Positions 7,322 to 16,403 of a stretch of DNA of 64,000 bases are shown here, one piece after another. Origin of the DNA: Arthrobacter sp. StoSoilB5. Its GTDB lineage: Bacteria > Actinomycetota > Actinomycetes > Actinomycetales > Micrococcaceae. Location of the stretch: contig NZ_AP024646.1 of NCBI RefSeq assembly GCF_019977235.1, positions 620,001 to 684,000 of the forward strand. The letters run 5' to 3'. The notes below the pieces were generated by a model. It saw only the letters and a program-made list of their open reading frames with translations. It made no database searches and was not told the origin of the DNA. Both the position numbers and the translations under genes were made by a program. How positions within the stretch are numbered: position 1 is the first letter of the stretch; each line of letters begins with the position of its first letter.

Positions 7322-8668
7322 CTAGCGGCCGGTGCCGCCGTAAACGGTAGCTTCAGCATCGCCGTCGAGCTCGAACGCAGCGTGGATGGCGCGGACGGCG
7401 TCGTCCAGCTTGTCAGCGCTGGTGACCACGGAGATGCGGATTTCCGAAGTGGAGATCATGTCGATGTTGATGCCGGCGTCTGAGAGGGCCTTGAAGAACG
7501 TGGCCGAAACGCCGGGGTGTGAACGCATGCCGGCGCCAATAAGGGAGAGCTTGCCAACGTGCTCGTTGTATTCGATGCTCTCGAAGCCGATCTGGCCTTC
7601 AGCTGCACGCAGGGCGGCCAACGCATCGGCACCTTCGACGATCGGAAGGGTGAACGAGATGTCCGTGCGGCCCGTGCCGTGGGTTGACACGTTCTGGACG
7701 ATCATGTCGATGTTCGAGTGGGCATCCGCGATCACCTGGAAGATTGCGGCAGCCTTGCCGGGGATATCCGGAACGCCTACAACGGTGACCTTGGCTTCGG
7801 ACCGGTCGTGTGCAACGCCGGAGATGATTGGCTGCTCCAAGGCAACTCCCTCTTGAATCGTGAACTTTTCATCGGCGCCCGGGATGACCCACGTGCCTTC
7901 GTGCTGGCTGAATGAAGAGCGGACGTGCAGCGGCACGCCGAAGCGGCGGGCGTACTCCACGCAACGCAGGTGCAGGATCTTGGCGCCGGAGGCGGCGAGT
8001 TCCAGCATTTCCTCGCTGGAGATGCGGTCGATCTTCTGCGCGGAAGACACAACGCGCGGGTCCGCGGTGTAGATACCGTCCACGTCGGTGTAGATCTCGC
8101 AGACGTCTGCTTCGAGCGCGGCGGCCAACGCAACGGCGGTGGTGTCCGAGCCGCCGCGGCCAAGCGTTGTGATCTCGTTGGTGCTGCGGCTCATGCCCTG
8201 GAAACCGGCCACGATCGCGATGTGTCCCTTGTCCAGGGCAGTGCGGATGCGGTGCGGGTCGACGTCGATAATCCGGGCCTTGCCGTGGATGCCATCGGTA
8301 ATCATGCCGGCCTGGGAGCCCGTGAAGGACTGGGCGGAGGCGCCAAATTTGTTGATGGCCATGGCAAGCAGTGCCATGGAAATTCGCTCACCGGCGGAAA
8401 GGAGCATGTCCATTTCGCGCGCAGGAGCGGAGTCCGTGACCTGGCCTGCGAGGTCCAGGAGTTCGTCTGTGGTGTCTCCCATGGCGGAAACAACAACCAC
8501 AACCTCGTTGCCGGCCTTCTGCGCATCCACAACACGCTGAGCGACCCGCTTGATGCCATCAGCATCGGCAACCGAGGAACCGCCGAACTTCTGAACGATC
8601 AGCTGCTTGGTAATGGCAGCTCCGTCGGAGAGCTCTTCGATCTTCACTTCGGTAGTGGGCATAGTCAT
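7322..8668 (-). CDS. lysC: Aspartate kinase
   Basis: 448 aa. Phosphorylates aspartate, the first step toward lysine, diaminopimelate, methionine and threonine. The catalytic signature [14 protein letters not shown] begins at residue 27; [28 protein letters not shown] and [18 protein letters not shown] are the family's kinase motifs. The last 170 residues are two ACT domains ([43 protein letters not shown]), implying allosteric feedback by lysine and threonine. As in other Actinobacteria an internal start could give a separate beta subunit. asd, which often follows lysC in related bacteria, is not downstream here: a TetR/GH3 unit occupies that position. Confidence 0.97.
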   Translation of the reverse strand: MTMPTTEVKIEELSDGAAITKQLIVQKFGGSSVADADGIKRVAQRVVDAQKAGNEVVVVVSAMGDTTDELLDLAGQVTDSAPAREMDMLLSAGERISMALLAMAINKFGASAQSFTGSQAGMITDGIHGKARIIDVDPHRIRTALDKGHIAIVAGFQGMSRSTNEITTLGRGGSDTTAVALAAALEADVCEIYTDVDGIYTADPRVVSSAQKIDRISSEEMLELAASGAKILHLRCVEYARRFGVPLHVRSSFSQHEGTWVIPGADEKFTIQEGVALEQPIISGVAHDRSEAKVTVVGVPDIPGKAAAIFQVIADAHSNIDMIVQNVSTHGTGRTDISFTLPIVEGADALAALRAAEGQIGFESIEYNEHVGKLSLIGAGMRSHPGVSATFFKALSDAGINIDMISTSEIRISVVTSADKLDDAVRAIHAAFELDGDAEATVYGGTGR

Positions 8669-8866
8669 GCGCGCACCCTCACTGCATCAATAGGGTTCGA
8701 ACGCGGCATGCCAAATTCCAAATTGGGCACACCTGCGTAGCTTATTGGGCCAGTTTATCGCCGTGGTGTGTCCCCGCAGGAATTGTGACCACATGGCGGC
8801 CAGTCAGGCTGTTTCGGGAGCAGGCCGCCGGGCGTACGATCCCTTCTATGAGCATTGCGTGGTGCC

Positions 8867-9991
8867 ATGGCCTGGGTTCCTGAGGACCCGGACGATCCCG
8901 GGCCGGCGCGCAGCGATTCGGACTACGAGGTGATCGGTGGCGGCGTAATCGACGACCGCTTTCCGCGTCGTGACGGGACTGCGGTTAATGAACTCAGGGG
9001 GAAGCGCCAACCTGGGATCCCGGACATTCTCGGAGCTGCCCTAGGGGAGGCTTGGGAAGACTGCTACACGTCCTTGCGATCGTGGCGGTTCTGGGTGGCC
9101 TGCGCATCGGGGCTCCTTCTCGCCTGGGCGATGGCCTCGGCCGTGGTGGCCTTCGCCGAAGCCAACGGATGGTTTGAATCGAGCCTTCCCAGCGCCACCT
9201 ACATACTGATGGCCGGATTGATGGCAGCCGTTTCCGCCCTGCTCGGGGCAGTCTGGGGCTTCCGGCATGTCGCTCGAACATTCCTTGGCGCCCTGTTCGC
9301 CGGAATCTTCCGCGGGGCGGTCTTCGCAGTGCCATCCGGCATCCTGCTGCTCGTGGTGGGCGCGGGCGTGGGCGGGCCGATCGGGTTGGCGGGTGCCGCC
9401 GTCGTGGTTGTCGTCCTAGAGGTTCTGCTGTTTGGACTCATAGGCGCTGGTGCCCGAGCATGCTCGGCCCGAACACCGGCGGGTGTTGCCCTGGCTGCGG
9501 CGCTGGTGGCATTCCTGTGCCTGGGCAATGTAGCAGCCACCATCGCGCTGCTCCCCGGGACCGCGGTGATGGACCAAGCTTCAGTGCCCGTCAACGTGGA
9601 GCGGGACGACTCCGGAAGGATCACAGCGTACGAGTGCGTTGGGAGTCTGCGGCCCGTCGAGGTGGCCCACACAGAGCGGGTAGCTTGGCTGGCAGCTTCA
9701 AACCCGGTCCTGCTCTTCGGCAGTATCGCCGCTGACGCTGTTCCAGGGGAGCACGAACTTGCGTGGGTGCTTGCCGGACTGCAATGGGCTGCCGACGGGC
9801 CCAGGTGGGACGTTCCGTGCATTGGCGGCGAATCAAGCGATCAGCTTGCGCCTCCGGTGCCCATAGCCCTCACCGGCCTCGCGATCCAGGCAGCGGTTGC
9901 TGCCCTGGTGCTCCTTCCGGGCCGCTGGTTGTCCTCACGCCGACTTACATCAAGGCGTTCCGTCGGCCCTCAAAAGCCCGGCCCAGCGTGA
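8867..9991 (+). CDS. Polytopic membrane protein of unknown function
   Basis: 374 aa from ATG 8867 (a TTG at 8855 in frame is less likely). An acidic N-terminal tail of about 75 residues ([20 protein letters not shown]) precedes a run of hydrophobic helices: [76 protein letters not shown] and [25 protein letters not shown], then an extracytoplasmic domain of about 100 residues with two Cys ([16 protein letters not shown]) and a last helix. I recognise no family. It lies in opposite orientation between lysC and recR, and its last 47 bases overlap the 3' end of recR on the other strand. Confidence 0.7.
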   Translation: MAWVPEDPDDPGPARSDSDYEVIGGGVIDDRFPRRDGTAVNELRGKRQPGIPDILGAALGEAWEDCYTSLRSWRFWVACASGLLLAWAMASAVVAFAEANGWFESSLPSATYILMAGLMAAVSALLGAVWGFRHVARTFLGALFAGIFRGAVFAVPSGILLLVVGAGVGGPIGLAGAAVVVVVLEVLLFGLIGAGARACSARTPAGVALAAALVAFLCLGNVAATIALLPGTAVMDQASVPVNVERDDSGRITAYECVGSLRPVEVAHTERVAWLAASNPVLLFGSIAADAVPGEHELAWVLAGLQWAADGPRWDVPCIGGESSDQLAPPVPIALTGLAIQAAVAALVLLPGRWLSSRRLTSRRSVGPQKPGPA

Positions 9992-10544
9992 TTTCGTCCG
10001 CATATTCAAGATCCCCACCCACCGGCAAGCCGGAAGCCAACCGGGTCACGGTGATCCCGATCGACTTGAGCATGCGGGCCAAATAGGTGGCAGTGGCTTC
10101 ACCCTCAAGGTTGGGATCCGTGGCGATGATGATTTCCTGGATAGCGCCGTCATTGAGGCGTGTGAGGAGTTCACGGATCCGCAACTGCTCGGGGCCGATC
10201 CCCGCGATGGGATTGATCGCCCCACCCAGCACGTGATAGCGGCCGCGGAAAGACCGGGTGCGCTCGACGGCGAGAACGTCCTTGGACTCCTCCACCACGC
10301 AAATGACCGACGGGTCGCGCCTCGGATCGCGGCAAATGTTGCACATTTCCTGCTCTGTGACGTTGCCGCACACGGAGCAAAACTTGACCCGTTCCTTCAC
10401 CGTGGTGATGGCCGCGACGAGGCGTTTCATGTCCTCGGGGTCAGCCTCCAGGATGTGGAACGCAAGGCGCTGTGCCGATTTCGGACCCACACCGGGAAGC
10501 CGGCCGAGCTCGTCAATCAGCTCTTGAACTGCACCTTCGTACAA
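9945..10544 (-). CDS. recR: Recombination mediator protein RecR
   Basis: 199 aa. With RecF and RecO it loads RecA on single-stranded gaps. The order of parts is standard: helix-hairpin-helix ([20 protein letters not shown], 13-32), a C4 zinc finger (C56-SVC59, C68-NIC71), a Toprim domain ([35 protein letters not shown]) and a C-terminal Walker B-like tail ([25 protein letters not shown]). Start at 10544, 33 bases after the dnaX stop, consistent with a dnaX-recR operon. The 3' end overlaps the convergent membrane-protein gene. Confidence 0.97.
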   Translation of the reverse strand: MYEGAVQELIDELGRLPGVGPKSAQRLAFHILEADPEDMKRLVAAITTVKERVKFCSVCGNVTEQEMCNICRDPRRDPSVICVVEESKDVLAVERTRSFRGRYHVLGGAINPIAGIGPEQLRIRELLTRLNDGAIQEIIIATDPNLEGEATATYLARMLKSIGITVTRLASGLPVGGDLEYADEITLGRAFEGRRNALM

Positions 10545-10577
10545 AATGTCCTCGTTTGTTTGGTTTCAATGCTGTGA

Positions 10578-13500
10578 TCAGCGGGGTTGCAGGGGAGAAC
10601 CGTCCAAGGCGCGCTCTTCGATCAGCTTTCCGCCCAGAATACGCTCCACGGCAGCCCGCCCAAAGACCCTCGATTCCTCGATGGTTTCGTCTTCCGGGCT
10701 GGGGATGTCCTCCGGTGCTGTCTCTGGCCTGGCTTGGCTACGTACGGGTGCTTGGACTCTGCCGGCTTGGGCTTCGGGGCTGTTGGTCAAGCGCTGGTAT
10801 AGGCTCTGGCGAGTTGAGGGACCGCTCGACGGCGCGCCCTCCTCAAGCGTGGCGACGGAGCCACCTGTGTGCTGGGTTTCCGTGGCTGTGGTGGGCCACG
10901 CCGCAGGCGCCGGGGCGGACGCCTGTGCTTGTACGGTTCCGGGCCAACTCGACGCCGGAGCGACATCCCAGGTCGAAGAGCCGTTTTGCCCGGCGCTGGT
11001 CGGGTGGCCGTAACTCGGGCCTGCCGCGGCTGCTGCGTCCGCCGGTGTTTCAAAGGCAGGACCGCCGGCCGCCGGGACCTGCGCCGCCGCCGGTTCGTAG
11101 TCGCGGACGTTCGACACACCAGTATCAGCCTCGATGGGAGTCTGTTGCTTGGCGCCGACATTGGATTCGGTGCCGACCACCCACGTACCAGGCGCTTGTT
11201 CTACTGCCCTGGACCAGGGGTCGACGGAAGCGGCCGGTTCTGAGGATTTGCCAGCTGTGTTGACTGCCGATGCGGGGGCGTCCTGCCCAGCGGATGGCAT
11301 CGATGCCGCAGACGGAATCCCCCGCGCCGGGGACGCCGGTGCTGGGGAAGCCGGCGCCGAAGGGGTGTCCGGACCCGACAATGCGGGGGACGGTTCCCAA
11401 TCCATCGGAGGTTCTTCGTCCAACGGCGGCGCATCTTCGTCGAGCGGAGGACCCCAGTCATCGTCGGCGTAGGAATACTCCCCAGCGGACGTCGTGGGGT
11501 CTGCGGGAGCCGCCGGCGCCGTGGGTTCGGCGGGAGCCGCCGGCGCCGAGGGTTCCGCGGGAGCCGGGGCATCCGCAATTGGTGCTACTGCCTCCGGCCT
11601 GGCCGGCGCGGGCGTCGCTGCCTCAGGGGCGGCCGGTGCCAAGCCCCAGGCGGAGTCGACCGATGAAACAGCACTTGGCGCCTGGGCTGGCACTCGTTCC
11701 TGGGTTGGCGCTGGTACCTCGGCTGGCACTGCGGTTGGGCCCGGCACTGAATCTGGGGCAGCCGACGGCGATGCGGTGCCAGCCGACGCCGGAACCTCCC
11801 GGCTAGTAGGTGCTTTTGGGTTTGGCTCAGAGCTCGCTGAGCTGTTGCCGCCAGCCACTGCGACGATCTGGCAGTCGATGCCGATGGTCTTGTGGATTGC
11901 CTGGCGAAGGTTCTCGGAGTGATCCGCGCGCCCAAAGGCCCCAGCGAGGCCGGCGGTGGTGAAGGCGAGAGTCAGCACCTGGCCATCGAACTGGGCCACC
12001 TGGGCATTCGGTTCCACCAAGGCCCACGTGCTGCGTTTGATCTTGGTCAGCGTCTGCAGGACTTCCGGCCAAGCGCGACGTAGGGCTTCAACGTCTCCGC
12101 CAGCGGCTGGCGCTGGTTGGGAGGCAGGGGCAGGCTGCGGTGGAGCGCTGGGCTGGGATGCGGGCGGCTGCGATACGGGAGCGGGCTGCGCAGCGGGCTG
12201 TGCTGTTGACTCCGCAGCCGGCCGCTCCTCGGCCAAACGTTGGGCAGCCGGACGGTCCTCAACTGGCCAATCGTTCGTTGAAACGCGGGGGGCGGAGATT
12301 GGCTCCCGCGACACGGGCGCTGACGACGTTTCCTGCACAGATGCAGATGCTTGAACTGGACCTGCTGCCGGTGCCTGAACTGGTGCTGCCGCGGGCGCTT
12401 GAACTGGACCTGCTGCCGGTGCCTGAGCTGGTGCTGCCGCGGGCGCCTGTGGAGGGGCAGTCTGGGCGCCTGACGCAGCAGCCGGTGAAGAAGGCGGGCC
12501 AGAGGCGACAGCCGGGATACCGGCGTCGCCGGCGTAATTCAGGCGACGCTCCACGCGGTCGATCCGGGCCGCAATGCCCCGTTCCGTCTGCTCGGAACCG
12601 GGCAGCAGGATGCGCGCGCAAAGAAGTTCCAAGTGCAGGCGAGGCGAGGTGGCTCCGGTCATTTCCGTGAGCGCCGTGTTGGTGACATCCGCCGCGCGGG
12701 AAAGCTCCGCGGCACCCAGGTTTGTGGCCTGGTTGCGCATCCGGGCAATCTGGTCCTCAGGCACGCCGCGGAGGATCGCCTGTGCGCTTTCCGGCATCGC
12801 CTGGACGATGATGAGGTCGCGGAAACGCTCCAGCAGGTCCTCCACGAACCGCCGGGGATCGTGCCCGGTCTGGATGACGCGGTCAACAGCGCGGAAAACA
12901 GTTGCGGAATCGGCCGCTGCCACGGCATCCACGATGTCGTCCAGCAACGAAGCATGGGTGTAGCCGAGAAGTGCGACCGCGAGCTCGTAGTCAAGGCCGT
13001 TGGGTCCGGCACCTGCCATGAGCTGGTCCAGCACTGACAGGGTGTCACGGACGGAACCACCGCCAGCACGGATGACGAGCGAAAGCACGCCCGGAGCCAC
13101 GGGAACGTTCTCCTGATGGCAGAGCAGCTCAAGGTACTTCATGAGTGGCTCGGGCGGCACCAACCGGAAGGGGTAGTGGTGCGTGCGCGAGCGGATGGTG
13201 CCGATGACTTTGTCCGGCTCCGTGGTGGCAAAGATGAACTTGATGTGTTCCGGCGGCTCTTCGACGATCTTCAGGAGCGCATTGAAGCCGGCCGACGTGA
13301 CCATGTGGGCTTCGTCGATGATGAAGATCTTGTAGCGGTCCCGCACCGGGGCGAACGTTGCGCGTTCGCGGAGATCGCGGGCATCGTCCACGCCACCGTG
13401 GCTGGCGGCGTCGATCTCGATGACGTCCAGCGAGCCGGAGCCGCCGCGCGCCAGTTCGATGCAGCTGGGGCACTTGCCACAGGGTGTGTCCGTGGGACCC

Positions 13501-13700
13501 TCGGCGCAGTTCAGGCAACGGGCCAGGATGCGCGCGGAGGTGGTCTTGCCGCAGCCGCGGGGGCCGGAGAAGAGGTAGGCGTGGTTCACGCGGTTCTTCC
13601 GCAGCGCCGTCATCAGGGGCTCGGTGACGTGTTCCTGCCCGATAACGTCCGCGAAAGAGTCCGGGCGATACCTTCGATACAGGGCAGTTGTAACAGTCAC
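10578..13700 (-). CDS. dnaX: DNA polymerase III gamma/tau subunit (clamp loader)
   Basis: 1040 aa. ATPase of the sliding-clamp loader. Residues 1-370 are the conserved AAA+ core: LYRRYRPDSFADVIGQEHV, Walker A GPRGCGKTT (46-54), zinc cysteines 62/65/74/77/80, DEAH (129-132) and sensor FATTEPDKVIGTIRSR. After about residue 400 the protein is a long low-complexity linker of Ala/Pro/Gln/Val repeats, broken by a folded segment (about 540-630: LRRAWPEVLQTLTKIKRSTWALVEPNAQVAQFDGQ spans the DnaX C-terminal domain). The length is near the upper end for actinobacteria because of the linker, which contains a 48-bp tandem duplication. Operon with recR. Confidence 0.95.
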   Translation of the reverse strand: MTVTTALYRRYRPDSFADVIGQEHVTEPLMTALRKNRVNHAYLFSGPRGCGKTTSARILARCLNCAEGPTDTPCGKCPSCIELARGGSGSLDVIEIDAASHGGVDDARDLRERATFAPVRDRYKIFIIDEAHMVTSAGFNALLKIVEEPPEHIKFIFATTEPDKVIGTIRSRTHHYPFRLVPPEPLMKYLELLCHQENVPVAPGVLSLVIRAGGGSVRDTLSVLDQLMAGAGPNGLDYELAVALLGYTHASLLDDIVDAVAAADSATVFRAVDRVIQTGHDPRRFVEDLLERFRDLIIVQAMPESAQAILRGVPEDQIARMRNQATNLGAAELSRAADVTNTALTEMTGATSPRLHLELLCARILLPGSEQTERGIAARIDRVERRLNYAGDAGIPAVASGPPSSPAAASGAQTAPPQAPAAAPAQAPAAGPVQAPAAAPVQAPAAGPVQASASVQETSSAPVSREPISAPRVSTNDWPVEDRPAAQRLAEERPAAESTAQPAAQPAPVSQPPASQPSAPPQPAPASQPAPAAGGDVEALRRAWPEVLQTLTKIKRSTWALVEPNAQVAQFDGQVLTLAFTTAGLAGAFGRADHSENLRQAIHKTIGIDCQIVAVAGGNSSASSEPNPKAPTSREVPASAGTASPSAAPDSVPGPTAVPAEVPAPTQERVPAQAPSAVSSVDSAWGLAPAAPEAATPAPARPEAVAPIADAPAPAEPSAPAAPAEPTAPAAPADPTTSAGEYSYADDDWGPPLDEDAPPLDEEPPMDWEPSPALSGPDTPSAPASPAPASPARGIPSAASMPSAGQDAPASAVNTAGKSSEPAASVDPWSRAVEQAPGTWVVGTESNVGAKQQTPIEADTGVSNVRDYEPAAAQVPAAGGPAFETPADAAAAAGPSYGHPTSAGQNGSSTWDVAPASSWPGTVQAQASAPAPAAWPTTATETQHTGGSVATLEEGAPSSGPSTRQSLYQRLTNSPEAQAGRVQAPVRSQARPETAPEDIPSPEDETIEESRVFGRAAVERILGGKLIEERALDGSPLQPR

Positions 13701-13737
13701 AGGGGAAACCTACCTATAGGGACTGACATTTAAATAA

Positions 13738-13830
13738 GAGACCCCTCATGCACCCGCCAGAGCCCATCTACCCTTGCTACCTTCCGGTCCTGGGGGAGTT
13801 CAACAGGATGACGCCACATGAGGGGCCGTC
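13738..13830 (-). ncRNA. ffs: Signal recognition particle RNA, small bacterial (4.5S) type
   Basis: On the minus strand the DNA reads CCCCCAGGACCGGAAGGTAG followed by CAAGGGTAGATGGG, the universally conserved domain IV of SRP RNA with its GGAAG loop and asymmetric internal loop, which binds Ffh. The two ends (CCCCTCATG near 13825-13817 and CATGAGGGG near 13750-13742) pair to close a single long hairpin, as in the small 4.5S form. Position next to dnaX is typical of Gram-positive genomes. Ends are estimated to within about five bases. Confidence 0.9.
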
Positions 13831-13938
13831 GACAAGCTTACCCGAACTTAGTTCGGGGTTCGAATCGGCTGGCGGAGGGTGTGGAAAACCCCGACGGCGG
13901 TGGCCGAATGAGCAGGCAGGCGCTATGGCAGGCCGGCG

Positions 13939-14604
13939 CTACGGTAGATAATCCGGCGCGTCCTCAAGCCCGAAATACCGCTCCAACGTGGTGATTCCGT
14001 TGGCCCTCATGTCGGTGGCCAGCTCTACGCCGACAAAACGCAGGTGCCACGGCTCATATGCGTAGCCAGTGATGCTCTGTGCCCCAGCCGGGTACCTGAC
14101 AATGAACCCGTACTTCCACCCCTCGCTCGCCGCGAAACGGCCAGCAGGAGTGTCGGCGAAGCACGGCTGCAGCGCACACACCCCACTGGCATTTCCGATG
14201 TCCATCGCCAAACCGGTCTGGTGCTCGCTGTAGCCGGGACGGGCAGCCAGGGTGTCCGCCGTCGCCTGGCCGTACTGGGCCACATAATCGGCGTAGAGGC
14301 TCTGCTGCTCGGCATAGGACCGGTATCCGCTGAGGGGCCGGACGTTGACGCCGGCGGCCTTGGCCGCTTTCGAGAACTTGTTGTAGGCCGTAGCTGCCTC
14401 AGTGCGCAGCCGTTCTGCCGAGACGCGGGTCAGCGACGCCGGAACATAGCTCGAAGCGGTAAGCATGCGGTGCTTGTTGACCACTACTTGAAGGCTGTTT
14501 GCAGAATTGATGTCGTAATCGACCGCCACTGCAGCCTGGGGAGACAGCAACCCCACAGAAAGCACCGCCCCTGCAATCCCCAACCAGAATTGGCGCAGCT
14601 TCAT
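13939..14604 (-). CDS. Secreted VanY/DacB-like D-alanyl-D-alanine carboxypeptidase (peptidase M15)
   Basis: 221 aa from ATG 14604, which has GGGAGGA upstream. A signal peptide is evident (MKLRQFWLGIAGAVLSVGLL, cleavage near AAVAVD). The zinc peptidase motifs are complete: SEHQTGLAMD (126-135, ligands His128 and Asp135) and EPWHLRF (Glu184, His187). GYRSYAEQQSLY is the conserved substrate-side motif. It trims terminal D-Ala from peptidoglycan stems outside the membrane. Two cysteines (VCALQPCF) could form a disulfide. Single-gene unit; no vancomycin-resistance genes are nearby, so a housekeeping cell-wall role is likely. Confidence 0.9.
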   Translation of the reverse strand: MKLRQFWLGIAGAVLSVGLLSPQAAVAVDYDINSANSLQVVVNKHRMLTASSYVPASLTRVSAERLRTEAATAYNKFSKAAKAAGVNVRPLSGYRSYAEQQSLYADYVAQYGQATADTLAARPGYSEHQTGLAMDIGNASGVCALQPCFADTPAGRFAASEGWKYGFIVRYPAGAQSITGYAYEPWHLRFVGVELATDMRANGITTLERYFGLEDAPDYLP

Positions 14605-14710
14605 CGAGTCCTCCCAGTCACGTGTGTCCAGTGAAGTGTGTCCAGCGATGGGGTGACTGTACTCCGGGTCCGGAATGCCGACAATCTTGACTTTCAAGGC
14701 CGTCGCCTCT

Positions 14711-15625
14711 TCAGTCCAAGGATGGTTCCCCGGAGTTGGAGAATGTGCTGCTGCGGCGCCGAACATCGAAAACTTCCCACGCCTGGGGTATCAGATCGAA
14801 CGCGACGTCGCACATGCGCCGCAGTTGTTCCATACCTTCGGCTTGGAACACATCGTCTTCGGCAAGGCTGCTTGCGACGTCGTAACCGCTTCTTTCCGCA
14901 GTAGTCCACTCCAGCCCATGGGAGTAGCCGCTGCAGAACTGCCAGGCATAGATCAAGCCCGGAGGCAGGCTGCTGCTCGAGCGCAGCTCCTTGAGGATCG
15001 CTGTCTCCGTGCGGTTCTTGGTGGCATACCCCCAGCTTCCATCCCCTTTCCGCCGGAACATCGGAGGCAACCGCAACGCTTCCGCCGATGAATTCAGCGC
15101 CCGGCGGAGGCCGTCAAAGTAATCCGCCGCGACATCATGCCTTTCCGGATGGAACTCACCAAGGTAGGCGTCCCAGAACGCCGCGGCGTTGAACACCTCC
15201 CGGGACACGAGTACCAGGCCCCGCCGCGCGCGTTCATCGGAGCTCTCCGGCAAAAGCGCCCACAGCACCGTTGCAGTGCACTCCATGATGGTGCGTACCA
15301 GCGCATACGGTGCATGGGTCTGCGTACGGAAGTGGATGTTCCCGTCGGGCGCCTCGATGAACAAGAGGCGGCGGAGCGCCTGCAGATTGTCCACGGCGGC
15401 CACGAGGGACTGCGTCAGCAGATGGCTGACGCTGCGGGAGGAACTGAAGAGGTCATCCAACTGGTGAAGGGGCGAACCGTCCTCGACGCCGCCAACGTCC
15501 ATTCGTCGATCGCAGAGTGGCTCCAAGGCCCGGAGGCGTTCAAAGATTCTTTCCGCGGCCCGGCTTTCTTCGTCTGCCCCGTCCAGCGAACCGGCAGAGT
15601 CAGGTGGTATTTGCCTTTCGTCCAC
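14711..15625 (-). CDS. Hypothetical protein, 304 aa
   Basis: No family recognised. Cytoplasmic by composition: no signal peptide and only amphipathic helices. The first 90 residues are helical and charged (EESRAAERIFERLRALEPLCDRR; LTQSLVAAVDNLQALRRLLF), followed by HAPYALVRTIMECTATVLWAL and a later conserved-looking LIYAWQFCSGYSHGLEWTT. An internal His-rich/Tyr-rich helical core is reminiscent of uncharacterised actinobacterial proteins annotated only as hypothetical. Separated from the upstream YqfO-like gene by nine bases, so probably co-transcribed with it. Confidence 0.7.
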   Translation of the reverse strand: MDERQIPPDSAGSLDGADEESRAAERIFERLRALEPLCDRRMDVGGVEDGSPLHQLDDLFSSSRSVSHLLTQSLVAAVDNLQALRRLLFIEAPDGNIHFRTQTHAPYALVRTIMECTATVLWALLPESSDERARRGLVLVSREVFNAAAFWDAYLGEFHPERHDVAADYFDGLRRALNSSAEALRLPPMFRRKGDGSWGYATKNRTETAILKELRSSSSLPPGLIYAWQFCSGYSHGLEWTTAERSGYDVASSLAEDDVFQAEGMEQLRRMCDVAFDLIPQAWEVFDVRRRSSTFSNSGEPSLD

Positions 15626-15634
15626 GCAGTGATC

Positions 15635-15985
15635 CTAGCTCTCCGGCAGATGCGGCGGGAAAGGTCGCCACCCGTTCACCGGCCACGTCATGAAAGCCGG
15701 CTCCTCGTAGGGGTGGGCCGCGCGCAGGGCACGCACAACGTCGTCGAGCACAGCCTCCTCAACCACGCACTCAACCCTTGTTTCAGGCACCTGCTGGGGG
15801 CTTCCGACGTCGCCGATGAACGGCTGCGCACCCGGCAGGGGAGTGAAGTGGCCAGTACCGGGCGACGTGAACGAGCAATGCGAGTAGTCGCCGATCCGTC
15901 CTGCGCCGGCGTCGCCGATTGCCTTAAGGAGGGCAGGAGCATGGGTCTCGGGCACGTACACAACGAGTGCATGGAGCTGCGTCAT
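15635..15985 (-). CDS. YqfO/NIF3-insert-type protein (CutA-like fold)
   Basis: 116 aa. The sequence corresponds to the stand-alone form of the domain inserted in some NIF3/YqfO proteins: LVVYVPETHAPALLKAIGDAGAGRIGDYSHCSFTSPG at the N-terminus, then GTGHFTPLPGAQPFIG and RVECVVEE, ending with AHPYEEPAFMTWPV, whose HPYEEPA motif is diagnostic. The fold is a PII/CutA-like trimer and the molecular role is unknown. The enclosing NIF3 barrel is absent, which is common for such short homologues. Gene order suggests co-transcription with the 304-aa gene downstream. Confidence 0.8.
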   Translation of the reverse strand: MTQLHALVVYVPETHAPALLKAIGDAGAGRIGDYSHCSFTSPGTGHFTPLPGAQPFIGDVGSPQQVPETRVECVVEEAVLDDVVRALRAAHPYEEPAFMTWPVNGWRPFPPHLPES

Positions 15986-16237
15986 AGGAACATCCTGTCA
16001 GTAACTTCGGCTGCAAACCGGCCCGCACCATTGCATATCTGCGGGTCACAGCGGACCATGGGTATGTACACCGATTGGGGCAATCTCAAGATTGTGAGCT
16101 GCGGGGCCTGGGGGCGAGGGGCCGGACCCGGCAGCTCAACGGTGATACCGCAAGAATGGGCGCGTTGGGGGCGTCCATTTTTCCGTTAAGGCGAACAACG
16201 CTTTTTTTGGACGCACGGCGAGGGTGAAATGGCCCGA
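15986..16237. other. Intergenic stretch, no gene seen
   Basis: About 250 bases before the tRNA promoter. No reading frame with a ribosome site and no convincing hairpin or tRNA. It contains the leftward promoter region of the YqfO-like gene; nothing else can be supported. Confidence 0.5.
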
Positions 16238-16267
16238 TTACACGATGCCGAAATTCTCAGGTACAGT
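16238..16267 (+). promoter_or_regulatory. Promoter candidate for tRNA-Ser
   Basis: TTACAC (16238-16243) and TACAGT (16262-16267) are separated by 18 bases and lie 26 bases before the mature 5' end of the tRNA, matching a vegetative sigma-70-type promoter. Confidence 0.5.
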
Positions 16268-16293
16268 AGTATCTGCTTTCGATTCGGAAGCAA

Positions 16294-16378
16294 GGAGAAT
16301 TCGCCTAGCGGCCTATGGCGCACGCCTGGAACGCGTGTTGGGTTAACGCCCTCGGGGGTTCAAATCCCCCATTCTCCG
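16294..16378 (+). tRNA. tRNA-Ser (anticodon GGA)
   Basis: An 85-base cloverleaf with the long variable arm of a class II tRNA. The acceptor arm pairs GGAGAAT (16294-16300) with ATTCTCC (16371-16377), with discriminator G. The anticodon stem CACGC/GCGTG encloses CTGGAAC, giving anticodon GGA for UCC/UCU. The T arm is GGGGGTTCAAATCCCCC. CCA is not encoded. An IS481-type element is inserted immediately after the gene and the tRNA sequence itself is intact. Confidence 0.95.
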
Positions 16379-16384
16379 CGGTTG
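16367..16384 (+). repeat. Left copy of 18-bp direct repeat flanking the IS
   Basis: CCCCATTCTCCGCGGTTG, comprising the last bases of the tRNA-Ser gene (3' T-arm and acceptor strand) plus six bases beyond. The identical sequence is at 17736-17753 on the other side of the element. The outermost two bases (TG) may belong to the IS end, making the duplication 16 bp. Confidence 0.9.
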
Positions 16385-16403
16385 TGATGTAGCGGGACAT
16401 CCT

